Counted from the stretch's first letter, positions 33,901 through 44,914 are shown. The stretch: 64,000 nucleotides of DNA from Macrolepiota albuminosa (GCA_027475525.1 JAMWFC010000049.1:4386947-4450946); one strand, 5' to 3'. Notes: generated by a model from the sequence alone, not told the origin. Translations and numbers: made by a program.

Positions 33901-34069
33901 GGTGCAAAACGGGATCGAAGGTTATTTGGCTGTTGTGAGTCTTTGACTTGTGCTGGTAGATGACAACTTAATGCTTCGTTGTAGTGATAGAATGGTTCGT
34001 CTTCGTCTGTCTGTGTTGGGTTGATACTGAGAGGTGTGGAATAATAGCGTGCATATTATGGATACTAGA
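30979..34069 (+). CDS. PUF-family (Pumilio) RNA-binding protein, about 13 exons
   Basis: Exons by phase: 30979-31269, 31317-32300, 32354-32547, 32611-32691, 32839-33001, 33048-33094, 33143-33212, 33267-33390, 33454-33628, 33688-33763, 33837-33934, 33986-33995 (10 nt) and 34049-34069. The N-terminal half is low complexity (Ser/Pro, Gln, a Gly-His run near 32240). The C-terminal half carries PUF repeats, with helix motifs RFGNWTVQR, RYGCHVLQK, ASHVWSK, TASLVVQH, QWGSYCIQH, QGAKSVTK, GSQLIAS and GSKVIWL, and ends FDRMRAYYGY. PUF proteins bind 3' UTRs and repress or localise mRNAs in the cytoplasm. The first readable exon (NPRLELTASIWAPQ) follows an AG at 30977-30978, only 41 bp from the pogo end. 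The true first exon must lie before the transposon (22 kb or earlier) or has been lost. Confidence 0.88.
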
Positions 34070-34544
34070 TTTATCCTCATCCTTGGTTCGTCCTTCCTCA
34101 GTTCGTACTATGTAAGAGTTCCGATATTGTTAACTCCAGCGGTCTGCATTTCAATCCCAAATCAAGTCCAGACGTTATCTCATTAAAAATTATTGAAACG
34201 AGCGCTTCAAGTCGCCTTTGCTATCACCTCGCCATCGATCCATTGATTTCCAGATTTTTCTTTATCATATTATCGTTCCTTCTATACCAGAAATAGTCAA
34301 ACGTTCGACATTCGTTCATTTTTATCTCAATGTCGGAGCCCGATTTCTCTTTTCGATCAATCAATCATACTGCAAAGCTTTCCGACCGGAAGAATCATCA
34401 TATGTTCGCATCGTCATCGTCATATCATCGTAACCGGTTCAAGGTCTCGACTCTACATATGTCTTGCCTCGTTATCGTCATCTTTCCCTAGTGCATATCA
34501 TCAAATTAAAACGCACGTTTTTTGTCTGTTTTTGCATCGCATGT
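34070..34544. other. Intergenic, between convergent genes
   Basis: Separates the 3' ends of the PUF gene and the transcription factor gene. No feature recognised. Confidence 0.5.
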
Positions 34545-36441
34545 TTACCGACAGGCCAGCCCTTCTTCAATTTTTCGTAGTTGATATCCTACTCGAAAAA
34601 AAAATCCAGTATCTCCATCAGTTCTAAGCCAAACAATCAACATACTCGTAAGGCTGTTTTTGTTGGATTGTGCCCGCAATGCTTCCATCCCGCTTCTTAA
34701 AAGGTTCACGAGATCGTCTTCAGTCCCCTCAATGTTAGCAGACCCTCTTGATGATCGCACGCGACGCAATTCATCAATACAAACATTACATGCAAGCACC
34801 AAAAGGGTCTAGATAAACATGGTAGCATGGTTACTACTCGAATATGTATTTAAAAACAATTGACTTACGCCCATGAATGAATTCATGAGACCAACCTCCA
34901 TGACGTTAAACCCGTAGAAAGTGACGATACGTCGAGCTGCTCCCAGACGACATTGCTGCGATGAAAGGTTAGTGTAGGAGAAGTGATTGTGAAGTGTGAT
35001 TACTGCGGCGTCGGCAAGGGCATGGATGAAAAGGAGGGTTCGAGTCCATGGTTGGACAGTCGCGTGAGTAAATGGCGGAAGATTAGAAGAGAATCTGTCA
35101 ACGAGTCGACGAATGGAGTGAGAGTCAAGTTGTAAATCATAAGGTTGCATGTCTATAATCCAGATAGATAATCATTGGTTAATCGAGGATGCAGTATAAA
35201 AGAGCGGTGTCATACTCAGCATCGATTGACCCGCCAAGTCGACAGATTTGTGGAATAAGATAACAGCTTGAACTTTGAGTCCAGTCATATTTGTATAGCC
35301 ATGTCCATCTTCAACTATGCCGTACAGAAATTCGCGTATAGTGTTGTCTCCGCGAAGGTCGGGACTCAGACCCTGAAAAGATATCAATGACATTCAATAT
35401 AATCCGGAGACTCATACTTCTGAATAACTCAAAATGTCCAAAGGCCACGGTGTATCAATTTGAATGCCAGGTGCTTCCAATGTTCCACAGACACTCATAG
35501 GTGATTCCAGAGTTACCATTAAACACTTGTGGAGCACCACCACGGCCCAGAATCCATTGATCCGCTCGCCTTCTTCAATGTGGTCGCGGGGTAAGGGTAA
35601 AAGGAACGGAGCAGGTGAGGGTGTTGTAGGATGGGCAGATCTAATCCTGTGAAAGTTGGCCTCTAGGGCGAGTGATACCGCAACCGCTGTGTGATATTTG
35701 GCCTCAATAAAGCGGTCTATACGGAGCAAGTAGTATGACAAGAGTATTTCGGCCTGGAGAGTGTGAAGTATGGCATCTGGGTGGTTTAAACCGGTAGCGG
35801 CGTGTTGTAAGGCACGGTAGAGATGTTGTAAGGCACGGGAGAGATGTTGTAAGGCACGGGAGAGAAAGGACTGCTCTTCTTGAAGGAGCGCCTCCGGTTC
35901 TGAGAGATGAACGCCCCACAAATACACGGCACTAAGCAGTACGGGTACTGGACGAGATGGATGACCAAGAGGAAGAAGAGTCGCTTCACGAAATCTGTTA
36001 GGATTGAGAAAAAAGCCAAATTCTTGGCAATGTGGTAAAAATCTATCGAGGCTGTGGCGACCATGTCGAAGTCGTACTAAGCAAAGAAGTAAGAAACTCA
36101 CAGGCTCTTTATGGTGGGGATTCCGGGTTCCTTGAAAAGCCATCAGCTTTTGAATGACATAATCATACTTGCTTACGCACCTCTGCACACCGCAGTGGCG
36201 AGCTCGTGTCCTGTACAGACGAAGACGCAGGAGGAGACGATGAGTCAGTCGAGTGTGCCTCCATTCCTAGTAGCGAGAGCGACACAGAACGATGATATGG
36301 GCCGTATGGGTCGTGAAGAGTTACGGATGGTGTCGACCCTTTGAGGTGCTCCAATTCGCCCGGAGGTGCCTCCAATCCACTCGTTGTTCGTGACCGCCCA
36401 GAACCATCGGCATATTCGTCTGGTTTGGCACCATCACATTC
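34545..36441 (-). CDS. Fungal-specific transcription factor (MHR domain) with eroded zinc cluster
   Basis: Minus-strand exons 36441-36181, 36130-36102, 36051-35418, 35372-35216, 35152-34869 and 34808-34545 join in phase through introns of 50, 50, 45, 63 and 60 nt. The product contains FLPHCQEFGFFLNPNRFRE, RPVPVLLSAVYLWGVHLS, HTLQAEILLSYYLLRIDRF, EGERINGFWAVV and IDTPWPLDILSYSE. These are the blocks of the fungal-specific transcription factor domain found in Zn2Cys6 regulators. At the N-terminus ECDGAKP runs straight into DEYADGSGRSRT, so the middle cysteines of the usual cluster are missing. No upstream exon with a CxxC-RK-K motif was found. A 24-bp repeat gives three RALQH copies. The regulator is probably unable to bind DNA in the classical way, or has an unusual first exon. 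Confidence 0.75.
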
Positions 36442-36561
36442 CTACAATCAATCAAGTTAACAGTAATATAGAAATCCAGATAGCACAGAACCGACCCTCT
36501 TGAAAACCCTTTTGAAAATTACATTCATTAAACCGTTGTCTAAGCCAAGTAAGGGAACATA

Positions 36562-36605
36562 CCGAGAATCTTCTGGAGAATCTTCTGGAGAATCTTCTGG
36601 AGACT
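36562..36605. repeat. Short tandem repeat
   Basis: GAGAATCTTCTG-type units repeat three times just upstream (minus sense) of the first visible transcription factor exon. They may belong to its 5' region: the minus-strand reading gives ESPEDSPEDSPEDS, preceded by an ATG. Confidence 0.6.
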
Positions 36606-36726
36606 CGACTAACATCGAGGTAGCGTTTGTGGTGGCCTACGAGGGTGGTAATAAAAACGGATCAGACACAAAGGAAAGGTGGTGGTGGCGTCCACTCTTA
36701 TAGCCATTTGGGGGCCAAAGGAGAAG

Positions 36727-37029
36727 TCATGGCAGGAATAAAGTGTAGTTTTGCCGATTTGGTTGCCTGACCACAATCGATCCGGCTGGGTAAAATGACT
36801 GCCAATAATGCGACCTTGCATCAATACTAGATATCGGGTAAATGTTTGTCAAATCTCGTGCACCCCAGTGCGTGCCTCCTTCTACTGTCGGTATGGGTTC
36901 CAGCCTATCATCCTCGTCGAATTGGCAACACGATAGCCTTGATGACCCGGGACCTTCACGCCACTCTTCGACACTCCATTTGTTCATTGTGAAAGGGTAG
37001 CAGTCATCAGATTCAGGTGATACCTTCAA
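36727..37029 (-). CDS. Unrecognised short ORF
   Basis: A 100-codon minus-strand frame with acidic and aromatic residues (FDEDDRLEPIPTVEGG, HYWQSFYPAG). It lies upstream of the transcription factor gene in the same orientation and could be an exon of it or of a separate gene. No motif is recognised. Confidence 0.2.
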   Translation of the reverse strand: MKVSPESDDCYPFTMNKWSVEEWREGPGSSRLSCCQFDEDDRLEPIPTVEGGTHWGARDLTNIYPISSIDARSHYWQSFYPAGSIVVRQPNRQNYTLFLP

Positions 37030-37452
37030 GATGTGGTGGAACCTTCTTGAACATATATTTCCTACTTTTGGCAGATTTTCCCCATACCTAGAACCAGCAT
37101 CTCATTCAACGTTTTTGATAACATGTTACGTACGATCAGAATTCTTATCACCCAAGCCTGTCATTATATCAAGACATCTACATTCCATTTGCGACGTCAC
37201 CGTTTTCAAATCACATCGCAAATTCCCACGAAAAGTGACACCTGTTGCTGTTCTAATACCGTCATAACTCGTACAGGCTCCCCGTTGTCGCCACTTCCGC
37301 CGGTGATCTGTCTCAGGTCCAACTCCGTAATAGAAGGTCGCTGAGTTGGGCGAACACGATGGTGTTCAAAAATAGTTGTCATGGGTTACAACTGCTGAGT
37401 CATTTGTCACAATTTCAAAGGATATAGTGATGAATACCGTGAACACGGAGGG

Positions 37453-37803
37453 GAGTGACAATCAGGCCGGGAGTGACAATCAGGCCGGGAGTGATGATCA
37501 GGCCGGGAGTGATGATCAGGCCGGGAGTGATGATCAGGCCGGGAGTGACAATCAGGCCGGGAGTGATGATCAGGCCGGGAGTGATGATCAGGCCGGGAGC
37601 GATGATGAGGCTGGGAACGACGATGAGGCCGGGAACAAGGACGAGGACCAGGAACAAGGACGCGGACCAGGAACAAGGACAAGGCCGGGAACAAGGACGC
37701 GGACCAGGAACAAGGACGCGGACCAGGAACAAGGACGCGGACCAGGAACAAGGACGAAGCCAGGAACGAGGACAAGGACCAGGAACAAGGACGAGGCCGG
37801 GAA
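37453..37803 (+). repeat. Compound minisatellite, 18-bp units
   Basis: About nine units like GGGAGTGATGATCAGGCC (37453-37620) grade into about ten units like ACAAGGACGCGGACCAGG (to about 37803). Units are multiples of three, so ORFs stay open in several frames (for example a GSDDQA repeat). I do not treat these as coding by themselves. Confidence 0.9.
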
Positions 37804-37867
37804 TGAGGCTCCTTGGCGTCTCTTCGCATTCGCAAGTCTACGTCATCTAACCCTTTTACCACTTGCC

Positions 37868-38795
37868 ATGAGGCCATGTCTTTCTCTCGTAATCCAGAGT
37901 CACAGATCATCGATCACCCTGAGTGGAGCTACAAACGGCCATCTCGCAACATCTCAATCCTTCCCTAGACAGTCCGCAGCTACCCTCGCCCTCCATATAA
38001 CTCATCGACCTACCTCGGAATCCGTCAACTTTGTGAGCAACACGACTAAATCGAACAGCGCAACTGGCTCCTTGGTTTTCGAGGACAAATCAGAAGATTA
38101 TGCTGAGATCTCCCGTCATGCCCTCCCGAAATGCTTTCCACGATGAGCTTCATTGAAGCCAAATTACCACCACATCTACGTCGATCTTTGAAGATTTAAC
38201 CACTTCCAAAAGTGACTATGCCGAAGTGGCCGTAGACATACGCGAGCCTCGTTCTTCAACATTTCAGACTCTCACAGATCTGATAAGCGACTACCAGTAT
38301 GAAGAAGCTTGGGCACTTTGTCAGGAAATGATAAAGTCCGGTATCGAGATACCGAGGTCTAACCTGTTTGTTACCGCCGCTGTAGCCGCCTTATCCTCAA
38401 ATGAGCTTTCGGAGGAGGACGAATTATCAAGATGTTCTCTGTGGCTTAGTATGATTCCTTGTGCGCGGGAGAATCGTGGGGCAGCCGATTTACGCATCAA
38501 GATGTTGAAACGGCGTGTCTTCCGGGTCCTGAAGCCTACCATGACTCTTCTTATCAAGTTCTCTCTCATTATGGCTTCCAAAGGCTACGCAGAATTAATC
38601 AGCCCTGACGCTCCATTTTTCGTCGCGCGCTTTGCTCCCACGCCTATTAGTCTTCGCTTTGTCAAAGCTTTCCTCGATACCGATTTCTCTTATATTGCCG
38701 ACGTGAACTCAGAAGGAGAGGAAGTAGACAAGAGACGCGTAACGAAAAAAGATTGCGCAGGTTGCAGGGATTGGCATATTGCGTTCAAGGGCTAG
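37868..38795 (+). CDS. Hypothetical protein, possible mitochondrial presequence and helical repeats
   Basis: An ATG after the minisatellite opens MRPCLSLVIQSHRSSITL, a basic, Ser-rich, acid-free start typical of mitochondrial import signals, in a frame that closes at 38146. A second open frame from about 38160 to 38795 contains FQTLTDLISDYQYEEAWALC, reminiscent of pentatricopeptide-like helical repeats, and ends with a CAGCRDWH segment. No clean donor-acceptor pair connects the two, so this may be two genes or a frameshifted copy. The helical-repeat idea is tentative. Confidence 0.4.
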
Positions 38796-39706
38796 AGAAT
38801 TTAGCACGATGAGGGGAATTCGAGGCGGCGATGTCGCTTTTGCCCACTTCCAAGGACCCTTTCCTTGTATCCTTATTCTCCTTATAAATGTCTTCAAACA
38901 TATTAGCTGCGTCAATTTTCTCATCCTCGTCTATATTCATCTTATCGTATATTCACGACCTCATAATAGATTTACAAATCTACCTTTGGCATCCTCACAC
39001 ATCCGAATATGGCTTTTCCAGTATAAAAATGCGTGCTAAAGCGAAGAAGGGTCTTTTGCAGGTCATTCGGAGGTACTCAGATATTCTCGAAGTCCTCAAG
39101 CCCCACAATCTTGTATTCTTGTAGGTTTTTCTCTTTTGTTCGTCCATGCTTGCTCACCTTGAGCTGTAGAAGTTATACTCACCGTGACTACAGTCGTCAC
39201 CTCACAATTAACGCTTTTGACAAATTTGGCACTCTCACCGCTACATTCCATACCCATAAGAAGCAAAAGTACGATAAAGTGTGGTCATACTCAAACTCCG
39301 GTAAAGCATTTAAATGGAAATCAGAATTAATCGTTGTCGACCACATTGTTTGTCCCGATCCAGAAAAACCTGACTTTACCTCAATGGGAAAAGATCGTGT
39401 ATGTTTTATATTACGAATTATACTTCAAATAATCAACATTTACTTCCTTGTAGTGCGGCCACGTTTCAATTGTTCAAAATTCAGACAAGGTTCAAGGAAA
39501 CATATATAAAGGCATGTTCCTCCAGTACTTGTCATTCCTTTCCTCACTAGATTTAGTTTTCAATCCCCCTCTACAAATTAGTATATATTACAAATACACA
39601 AGAAATGTCGTGTTACACAAATTGTTCAGTAATATCGGACTATATCTCCCATTTATGATTAGTTAGATCTCGGTTACGCCGTGCTTGCAACGGCCCATAC
39701 AAGCAG
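38796..39706. other. No firm gene
   Basis: An ORF at 39033-39509 has a plausible polar stretch (FGTLTATFHTHKKQKYDKVW) that may be an exon of an unidentified gene. I cannot support boundaries. Confidence 0.3.
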
Positions 39707-40222
39707 GTGGATTCATATAGTAAAGGGCAGAGAACAATAAAACCAAGTCGACAGGATCCTCATCGCGAATACGGACAACATAAGTACGCTGTCTACCACC
39801 AAGGACTTAAACAAACATTCGTTCTGATTGACAATAACGGAATAGCACCGATCCCTGCGAACTCCTCAGGAATTATATTCGCCGAGGTGACAAACAGTAG
39901 TACAATCGCCGATCAAAACACAATTGTTGCTGGGCCCAGTTTTATCAACATACCGGTCGCCAACGGTACCAAAAGTACAGTTCCAGCCATTGGTCCTATC
40001 ACGACTATCGCTTCCTCAGCTGCCACCATGACGCCCACCGCGTCTGAGTAGTCTTCTGTGATGACCGAGTCGAGCACCCAAGAAAGCACTGTCGTCATCA
40101 CGGCCACCTCCTCTGCAGAGAGCACCGCTGTCCCCACCTCCTCTCCAGAGAGCACTGCCGTCATTACGACTACTCCCTCCCCAGAAAGTACCGTCGTAGT
40201 TACGGCCACCGCATCTGCTTGA
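39707..40222 (+). CDS. Ser/Thr-rich repeat protein with one in-frame TAG
   Basis: The frame opens with ATG at 39707 and ends at TAG 40049-40051. The same frame continues for 56 further codons of Ser/Thr/Val repeats (TSSPESTAVITTT and STQESTVVITATSS) to a TGA at 40220-40222. The repeat composition is that of O-glycosylated cell-surface or secreted fungal proteins, but no signal peptide is visible at this start. Either the TAG is a recent nonsense mutation or the C-terminal repeats are no longer translated. I do not recognise a family. Confidence 0.4.
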
Positions 40223-40544
40223 AGTGATGTAGCTTGTACACCAGTTGCTATGTACATCGGTTTCACTCTTGACGCTTTGTTTCTTTAATTAGTATTGACC
40301 GTATTGTTGTTATACACATTGTTCTTGGTTAGGGGCAGCATTCTCTCAACCCAATGGTCCTATTCTCGAAATAGCAATGCAGCTATATTTTAATCTGAGC
40401 TTGCTGGGCTTGCTTTGGATACAGCGTAATACTCTTCAGCTGCCATAGTCCTCTCAGCAGTAATGTTTTCGCGGTCGCTGAGGAGTAGTCGATCATCTCG
40501 CTACATGAAGGTAACGACAGTCAGGACAATGCCTCGTGTAGTGC

Positions 40545-42089
40545 ATGTTGAACAACCTGTACGAGTATGCATCTTTACGCACTGGAGCTCTCATTTCTGA
40601 TTATTCGGCGCAGCCCCCTCTACCACCGCCGCCGCCAGCTCCAGCACCGTCTGCTTTCAAACGACTACCCTTTGAAATCCTAGATATGATATTCCAACAC
40701 GCAGTGGCACCCAGTTTTCTCCTTGACTCGTCCCTCGCTGCTGGACCAAACTCCCCCTGGTGCCATGCGAGGAACATGAAATTGGCTCTTGTCTTGGTGT
40801 CACGCACATGGTATGCACCTGGAATCAGGTTACTGTACAAGGAAGTCGTATTTCGTCGGCTCAATCAGATTCCTGCTCTACTAGAAACTCTCGAGAAATC
40901 ACCTTCAGTTTTCGGGGTTCTTGTTAAACAGATTTCCCTCGACATGTTCGTTTTGCCGGACTATGGAGCCTCTTTCACCAGGCACATGCAACGTATCGTC
41001 GACTTGTGCCCTCGCTTAGCAGAGTTCACATTCTCCTCTCCTCTTCCTCTTCCCGCACAAGCTGTTCTACCAAAGATGAGATCGTGTTTGAGATACCTGC
41101 GAGTCGACGCGTCCGTTTCCCCAACAGAGCTATACGATCTTGTAAAACATACTCGAAAGAGCCTTGTCTCTCTTTCGATACACGTACACGATCCTCCAGA
41201 GCACCTCGCAACGCGGAAGATCTATTCCCTCCCCCAGCTCGATAGCCTCACTCTCAAGATTACTTACGCCGGCATCGATGCCTGGTCCTTACTCGGCCAC
41301 ATCCTAATCATGCCCAAGCTCGAGCGCCTAACGTTCGAGCTCCTCCCGGGACACGATTCAGTCGAACAATGGTCACTTAGGTGGGACTCGATGATTGGAC
41401 CCATCACTGCCTTCTGCGAACGCTACGAAAATCTCAAGTTCTTGAACATCAACCCTGGCTTCCGGAGAAAAGCAGGCGACATGCAAGGTCTCCTCGACGT
41501 CTGCCCAAAGCTTGAGCATCTTGTTGTCTACAACGGCGCCACCATAGAATCGCACCCCACCTTAAAATGGGTGGATATTTGTACATCAAAGATGTTCGGC
41601 CAGGACGACGACTCGAGATGGGCACACGACTCTGCATTGAACCGTCTGCGGAAGTCTCTTACTCCCATCAGTTTCCCTGCACTACAGGGAACCTGCCATC
41701 TTCACATATGCTCTCCCCGCCTCCACGACATCACAACGAGACTTCCTCCAGAGTCGGTACCGACCCCGAGCGATGCGTACGAGTTCAACTTTCCCGGTGT
41801 CTATGTTCGGCATGAGCATGGATTCGTGCTGACGGAGCGTCGTGTCGATGTCGGGGGCGTGATGTACGATGACCCGTTGTATCTGGATATGGTTTACGTA
41901 CCCGATGGAGACCCGGATAAAGACCGCACGGATTGTACCACTTCAGCTTCGGAACGCTCCCTTGCGCAGCTGAGGAGAAGAGAGGTGAATGATTATGATG
42001 ATGATTCGTCTGAGTCGTCGACGTTGTCTTCGGAGTGTATGACGAGAGCAAATCTCTGGGATCTGTATGTTTGTGTTTTATGCTGTTAG
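40545..42089 (+). CDS. F-box protein with leucine-rich C-terminal region
   Basis: An intron-free frame of 514 codons. After a Pro-rich start (PPLPPPPPAPAP), residues about 38-95 read FKRLPFEILDMIFQHAV and LALVLVSRTWYAPGIRLLYK, the F-box layout of Agaricomycete F-box proteins. The remainder has irregular leucine-rich repeat-like strands (LPQLDSLTLKI, MPKLERLTFELLPG, CPKLEHLVVYNG) and an acidic C-terminus (DDDSSESSTLSSE). F-box proteins bind Skp1 and recruit substrates to SCF ubiquitin ligases; the leucine-rich part would bind the substrate. The family is greatly expanded in mushrooms, so no specific substrate can be named. The last codons (VCVLCC) may be a readthrough of an unrecognised terminal intron. 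Confidence 0.85.
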   Translation: MLNNLYEYASLRTGALISDYSAQPPLPPPPPAPAPSAFKRLPFEILDMIFQHAVAPSFLLDSSLAAGPNSPWCHARNMKLALVLVSRTWYAPGIRLLYKEVVFRRLNQIPALLETLEKSPSVFGVLVKQISLDMFVLPDYGASFTRHMQRIVDLCPRLAEFTFSSPLPLPAQAVLPKMRSCLRYLRVDASVSPTELYDLVKHTRKSLVSLSIHVHDPPEHLATRKIYSLPQLDSLTLKITYAGIDAWSLLGHILIMPKLERLTFELLPGHDSVEQWSLRWDSMIGPITAFCERYENLKFLNINPGFRRKAGDMQGLLDVCPKLEHLVVYNGATIESHPTLKWVDICTSKMFGQDDDSRWAHDSALNRLRKSLTPISFPALQGTCHLHICSPRLHDITTRLPPESVPTPSDAYEFNFPGVYVRHEHGFVLTERRVDVGGVMYDDPLYLDMVYVPDGDPDKDRTDCTTSASERSLAQLRRREVNDYDDDSSESSTLSSECMTRANLWDLYVCVLCC

Positions 42090-42111
42090 AACTAAGACCT
42101 TATCCTTAGTC

Positions 42112-42167
42112 ACACCTATACACGTTGTGTAAGTATTGTAGCCTCAGTCTCGTATAAAGGACTATAT
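42112..42167. repeat. Partial LTR copy beside the LTR
   Basis: CTATACACGTTGTGTAAGTA and CTCAGTCTCGTATAAAGGAC here recur inside the LTR at 42168-42431 with intervening LTR sequence missing, so this is a deleted copy of the same LTR. Confidence 0.6.
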
Positions 42168-42431
42168 TGTTGCCATACCTATACCCGTTGTGTAAGTATT
42201 GTAGCTAAGGTATGGCATTAGTGATGGTATAGTAGAGTGGAATTATTGGGACTCACCCTCAGTCTCGTATAAAGGACTGAGGGTATCGTATAGTAAGTAT
42301 CTGTATATATAGGTAATGAGTAACAAAGGAGAGAAAGAGACAAAAGAGTGAATAAGTCGAGGGAAAGGGAGAAAGGGGCATAGTCGTGATATGTGTGATG
42401 TTTAGAGGGTGACGGTGATATCATACCAACA
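42168..42431 (-). repeat. 3' LTR of the copia relic at 42.4-44.9 kb
   Basis: Read on the minus strand it starts TGTTGGTATG after a purine-rich tract (AGTGAGGAGGAG, 42432-42443) and ends GGCAACA, 264 bp. The 5' LTR is missing. Confidence 0.7.
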
Positions 42432-42443
42432 CTCCTCCTCACT

Positions 42444-44914
42444 GGAACATTACATTACTCCTCGAATGGGATCATGGCGAAGTTTGGAGGCCAAGAAGTA
42501 CGCAAAGTCTGGTGAAAAGTGGTGCTGCAAGTGCCTTGGTAAAGATATCTGCAATGTTGTGCTTGGTGTTGATGTATCAAATGCATAGGTCTTTGGACTG
42601 TACTCGCTCCCTGAGGAAATTATATTTGATATCAACATGTTTTACTCATGCATGTAAGGTCGGATCTTCAGAGAGATTTATGGCGGCATTGTTGTCACAG
42701 AGTATTGGGGTTGGTTGTGATACGATGTCATCATTACCAATGGCCCGAAATAATGCATGTAGCCACATGCCTTCTTGCGTGCTTTCAAAGGCAGCTATAT
42801 ATTCGGCCTCGCAGGAGGAGGCAGCTACAGTTTTCTGCTTCCTTGCGGTCCATGAGACGACTCCTGAGCCAAGGCTCCAAGCGTAGCTGCCGATGCTGCG
42901 TCGCGTGTCCAAACAATTTGCCCAATCAGAGTCTGTGAATGCGATGAGAGTGATGGGATTGGAAGCTCCCCCTAGTGTCAGTTTGAGGTCCTGAGTTCCC
43001 TTCAGGTAGCGTACAAGTCTGATAGCGGCGTTCCAGTGAAGTGTAGCAAAGTTATCAACAAATTGTGTGAATTGTTGGACAGCGTAGGTGATATCAGGGC
43101 GAGTAGAAATAGCGACGTAAAGGAGGCAACCGACTAGAGACCAATATGGTGTACGTTTGTAACGTTTTGCCTAAAATGGAACACGTCGGAATTGCACTCG
43201 ACGAACCAGTTGGAACTACCTGTCCCATTAGAACAAACATCGTTACTATACTGTGACCCGTTACGCAGAGTGGACAAGGCTCTGGTACTGCCAGTCATTT
43301 TCCATAGCGGGAACCCGAACCGCTACAACGTTGAAGTGCGGCTTGCTTGTCATGTGACAGAGATGAGTGATCGACCCTGCATAGTTTTACACCTGGATCC
43401 ATGGGTAGGGACAAGGGTGCAGCATCCTTCTGGCCGAATTGTATAATAATTTTGTCAATCAGAGTCGTTTTCAATAGGCGTACAAGTGATTCATTTTGAT
43501 TCCATTCGACTGCTATACCCACGCAGTCCAAGATCTGTAATAGTCCAGGAGGTCTTAAGTTGGTCTTTGAATTGGTCATTCTCCTCCTTGCTGCTTGTGA
43601 TCGATAAAAAATCATCAATGTGTAGTGCAGCGATGACAGTGCCATTGTCTGATGTTCTATAATAAATACAGGACTCACATGCGAGACAAGTAAACCCCCA
43701 TGAGATCATTTTGTCGTTAACAGTGTGATTCCATATGCAGATTGCTTCATCCCATATAAGCCACACATCAAGCACCAGACCCAATCCTCCTTTCCAGGTT
43801 CTTTGAATCCTTCAGGTTGTTGCATGTACTGAATTTTGTCTTTGGAGAGAATGCCATAGAGAAACGTGGTCTTCACATTGATTTGGGTTGCATCCCACCC
43901 TTTTGCAGCGGCAATATGTAATAGGATTCGCCATGATTCCATTTGTGCAGTTGGTGAGGTGGTCTTGGTGTAATCTTTGCCGTATATCTGTTCAAATCCT
44001 TTGAATACAAGGCGCACCTTGTACTTTACAGGCTTCCCAGTTTCATCTCTTTTAATCTTGAAGACTGGTCGACCCCTTCGTATCTTGTGACCTGCTGGAA
44101 CTTGATCTCATGGTATAAGTTGTTACACACCCATGCTCTCCAGTGAGTTAAGCTCCTCTTAATATGCATCCATCCACTTATTCACGTTGCTAGATCCTTG
44201 TGCTTCCTTCCATGTTGTGGGCTCATCCCCAAGGTCTAGAGTGATCAGGTCAGCTAGTGACTCCATGAGTGCCAGTAGGTGCTCTATCTCATTGAGTGTA
44301 CCGATGTTTGCCAGATTCGGAAGCTTGTAGTTTGTGTTGTCACGTTCTTGGACTTTGTTTGCTGGCTGCTGGGTAACTGGATTGGGCCCATCTTGAGTTG
44401 CTACTTGTTGGCGTCATTCAGCTCTGGCTGCTTGGACTCTTTCTGCAGCTTCTCATGATTCTTGGACAGCGCGCTCCAGGCATGTTGGAGGGTGATTGTC
44501 TGGTTGTGCTTGCTGTGTTGGGACTGGAACACAATTTGATCTATGTAGTGTTGGTGCCAGAGGTTCGATCTTGACGACTGGTGGCGTGGGTAGTTCTTGG
44601 TCAATTGGGGTGATCTGAGGTATGATTGGAGGAACATTTGTGTGTGTGTCTTTGTTATTGTCAATCATCATTGTGGGCAAGGAGGTTGATGTGTCCTTGA
44701 TCTGTCTGACCGTTCTGAGTTTGTTTTCAGGGTTGTTTAGTTTGGGCTCAATCTTGTGTCCCAAGGGGAGCGAGCATCGAGCGAGCACAGTGACAGGCAG
44801 CTGGTGGGCAGGAGGACAGGCTGCCGACAAGGAACAGAGCAGGAGGGTGGAGGCAGAGGGCAAGGTCGTCACTGAGGAGCTCACAGTTATGCTAATGTGT
44901 AGACCCAGAAGCAA
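42444..44914 (-). pseudogene. 5'-truncated Ty1/copia element (RT-RNase H)
   Basis: The minus strand encodes an integrase-RT linker (44914-44400), RT (MESWRILLHIAAAKGWDATQ, INVKTTFLYGILSK, VIAALHIDDFLSITSSKEEN) and RNase H (VSWTARKQKTVAASSCEAEY). It ends at a KHVDIKYNFLRER-like block before the LTR. Frame changes near 43.7 and 43.3 kb, and unrelated sequence at about 43160-43335, break it. Gag, protease and integrase are absent. It is closely related in sequence to the relic at 12.7-19.3 kb (compare VIAAVHINDFLS there). Confidence 0.85.

Noticed and set aside
37407..37910. ORFs with repeated VLVPGP or HHSRPD units
   Set aside because: Antisense readings of the 18-bp minisatellite.
43192..43446. 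84-codon plus-strand ORF in the copia relic
   Set aside because: Partly antisense to RT sequence and partly in an unassigned insert; no motif.
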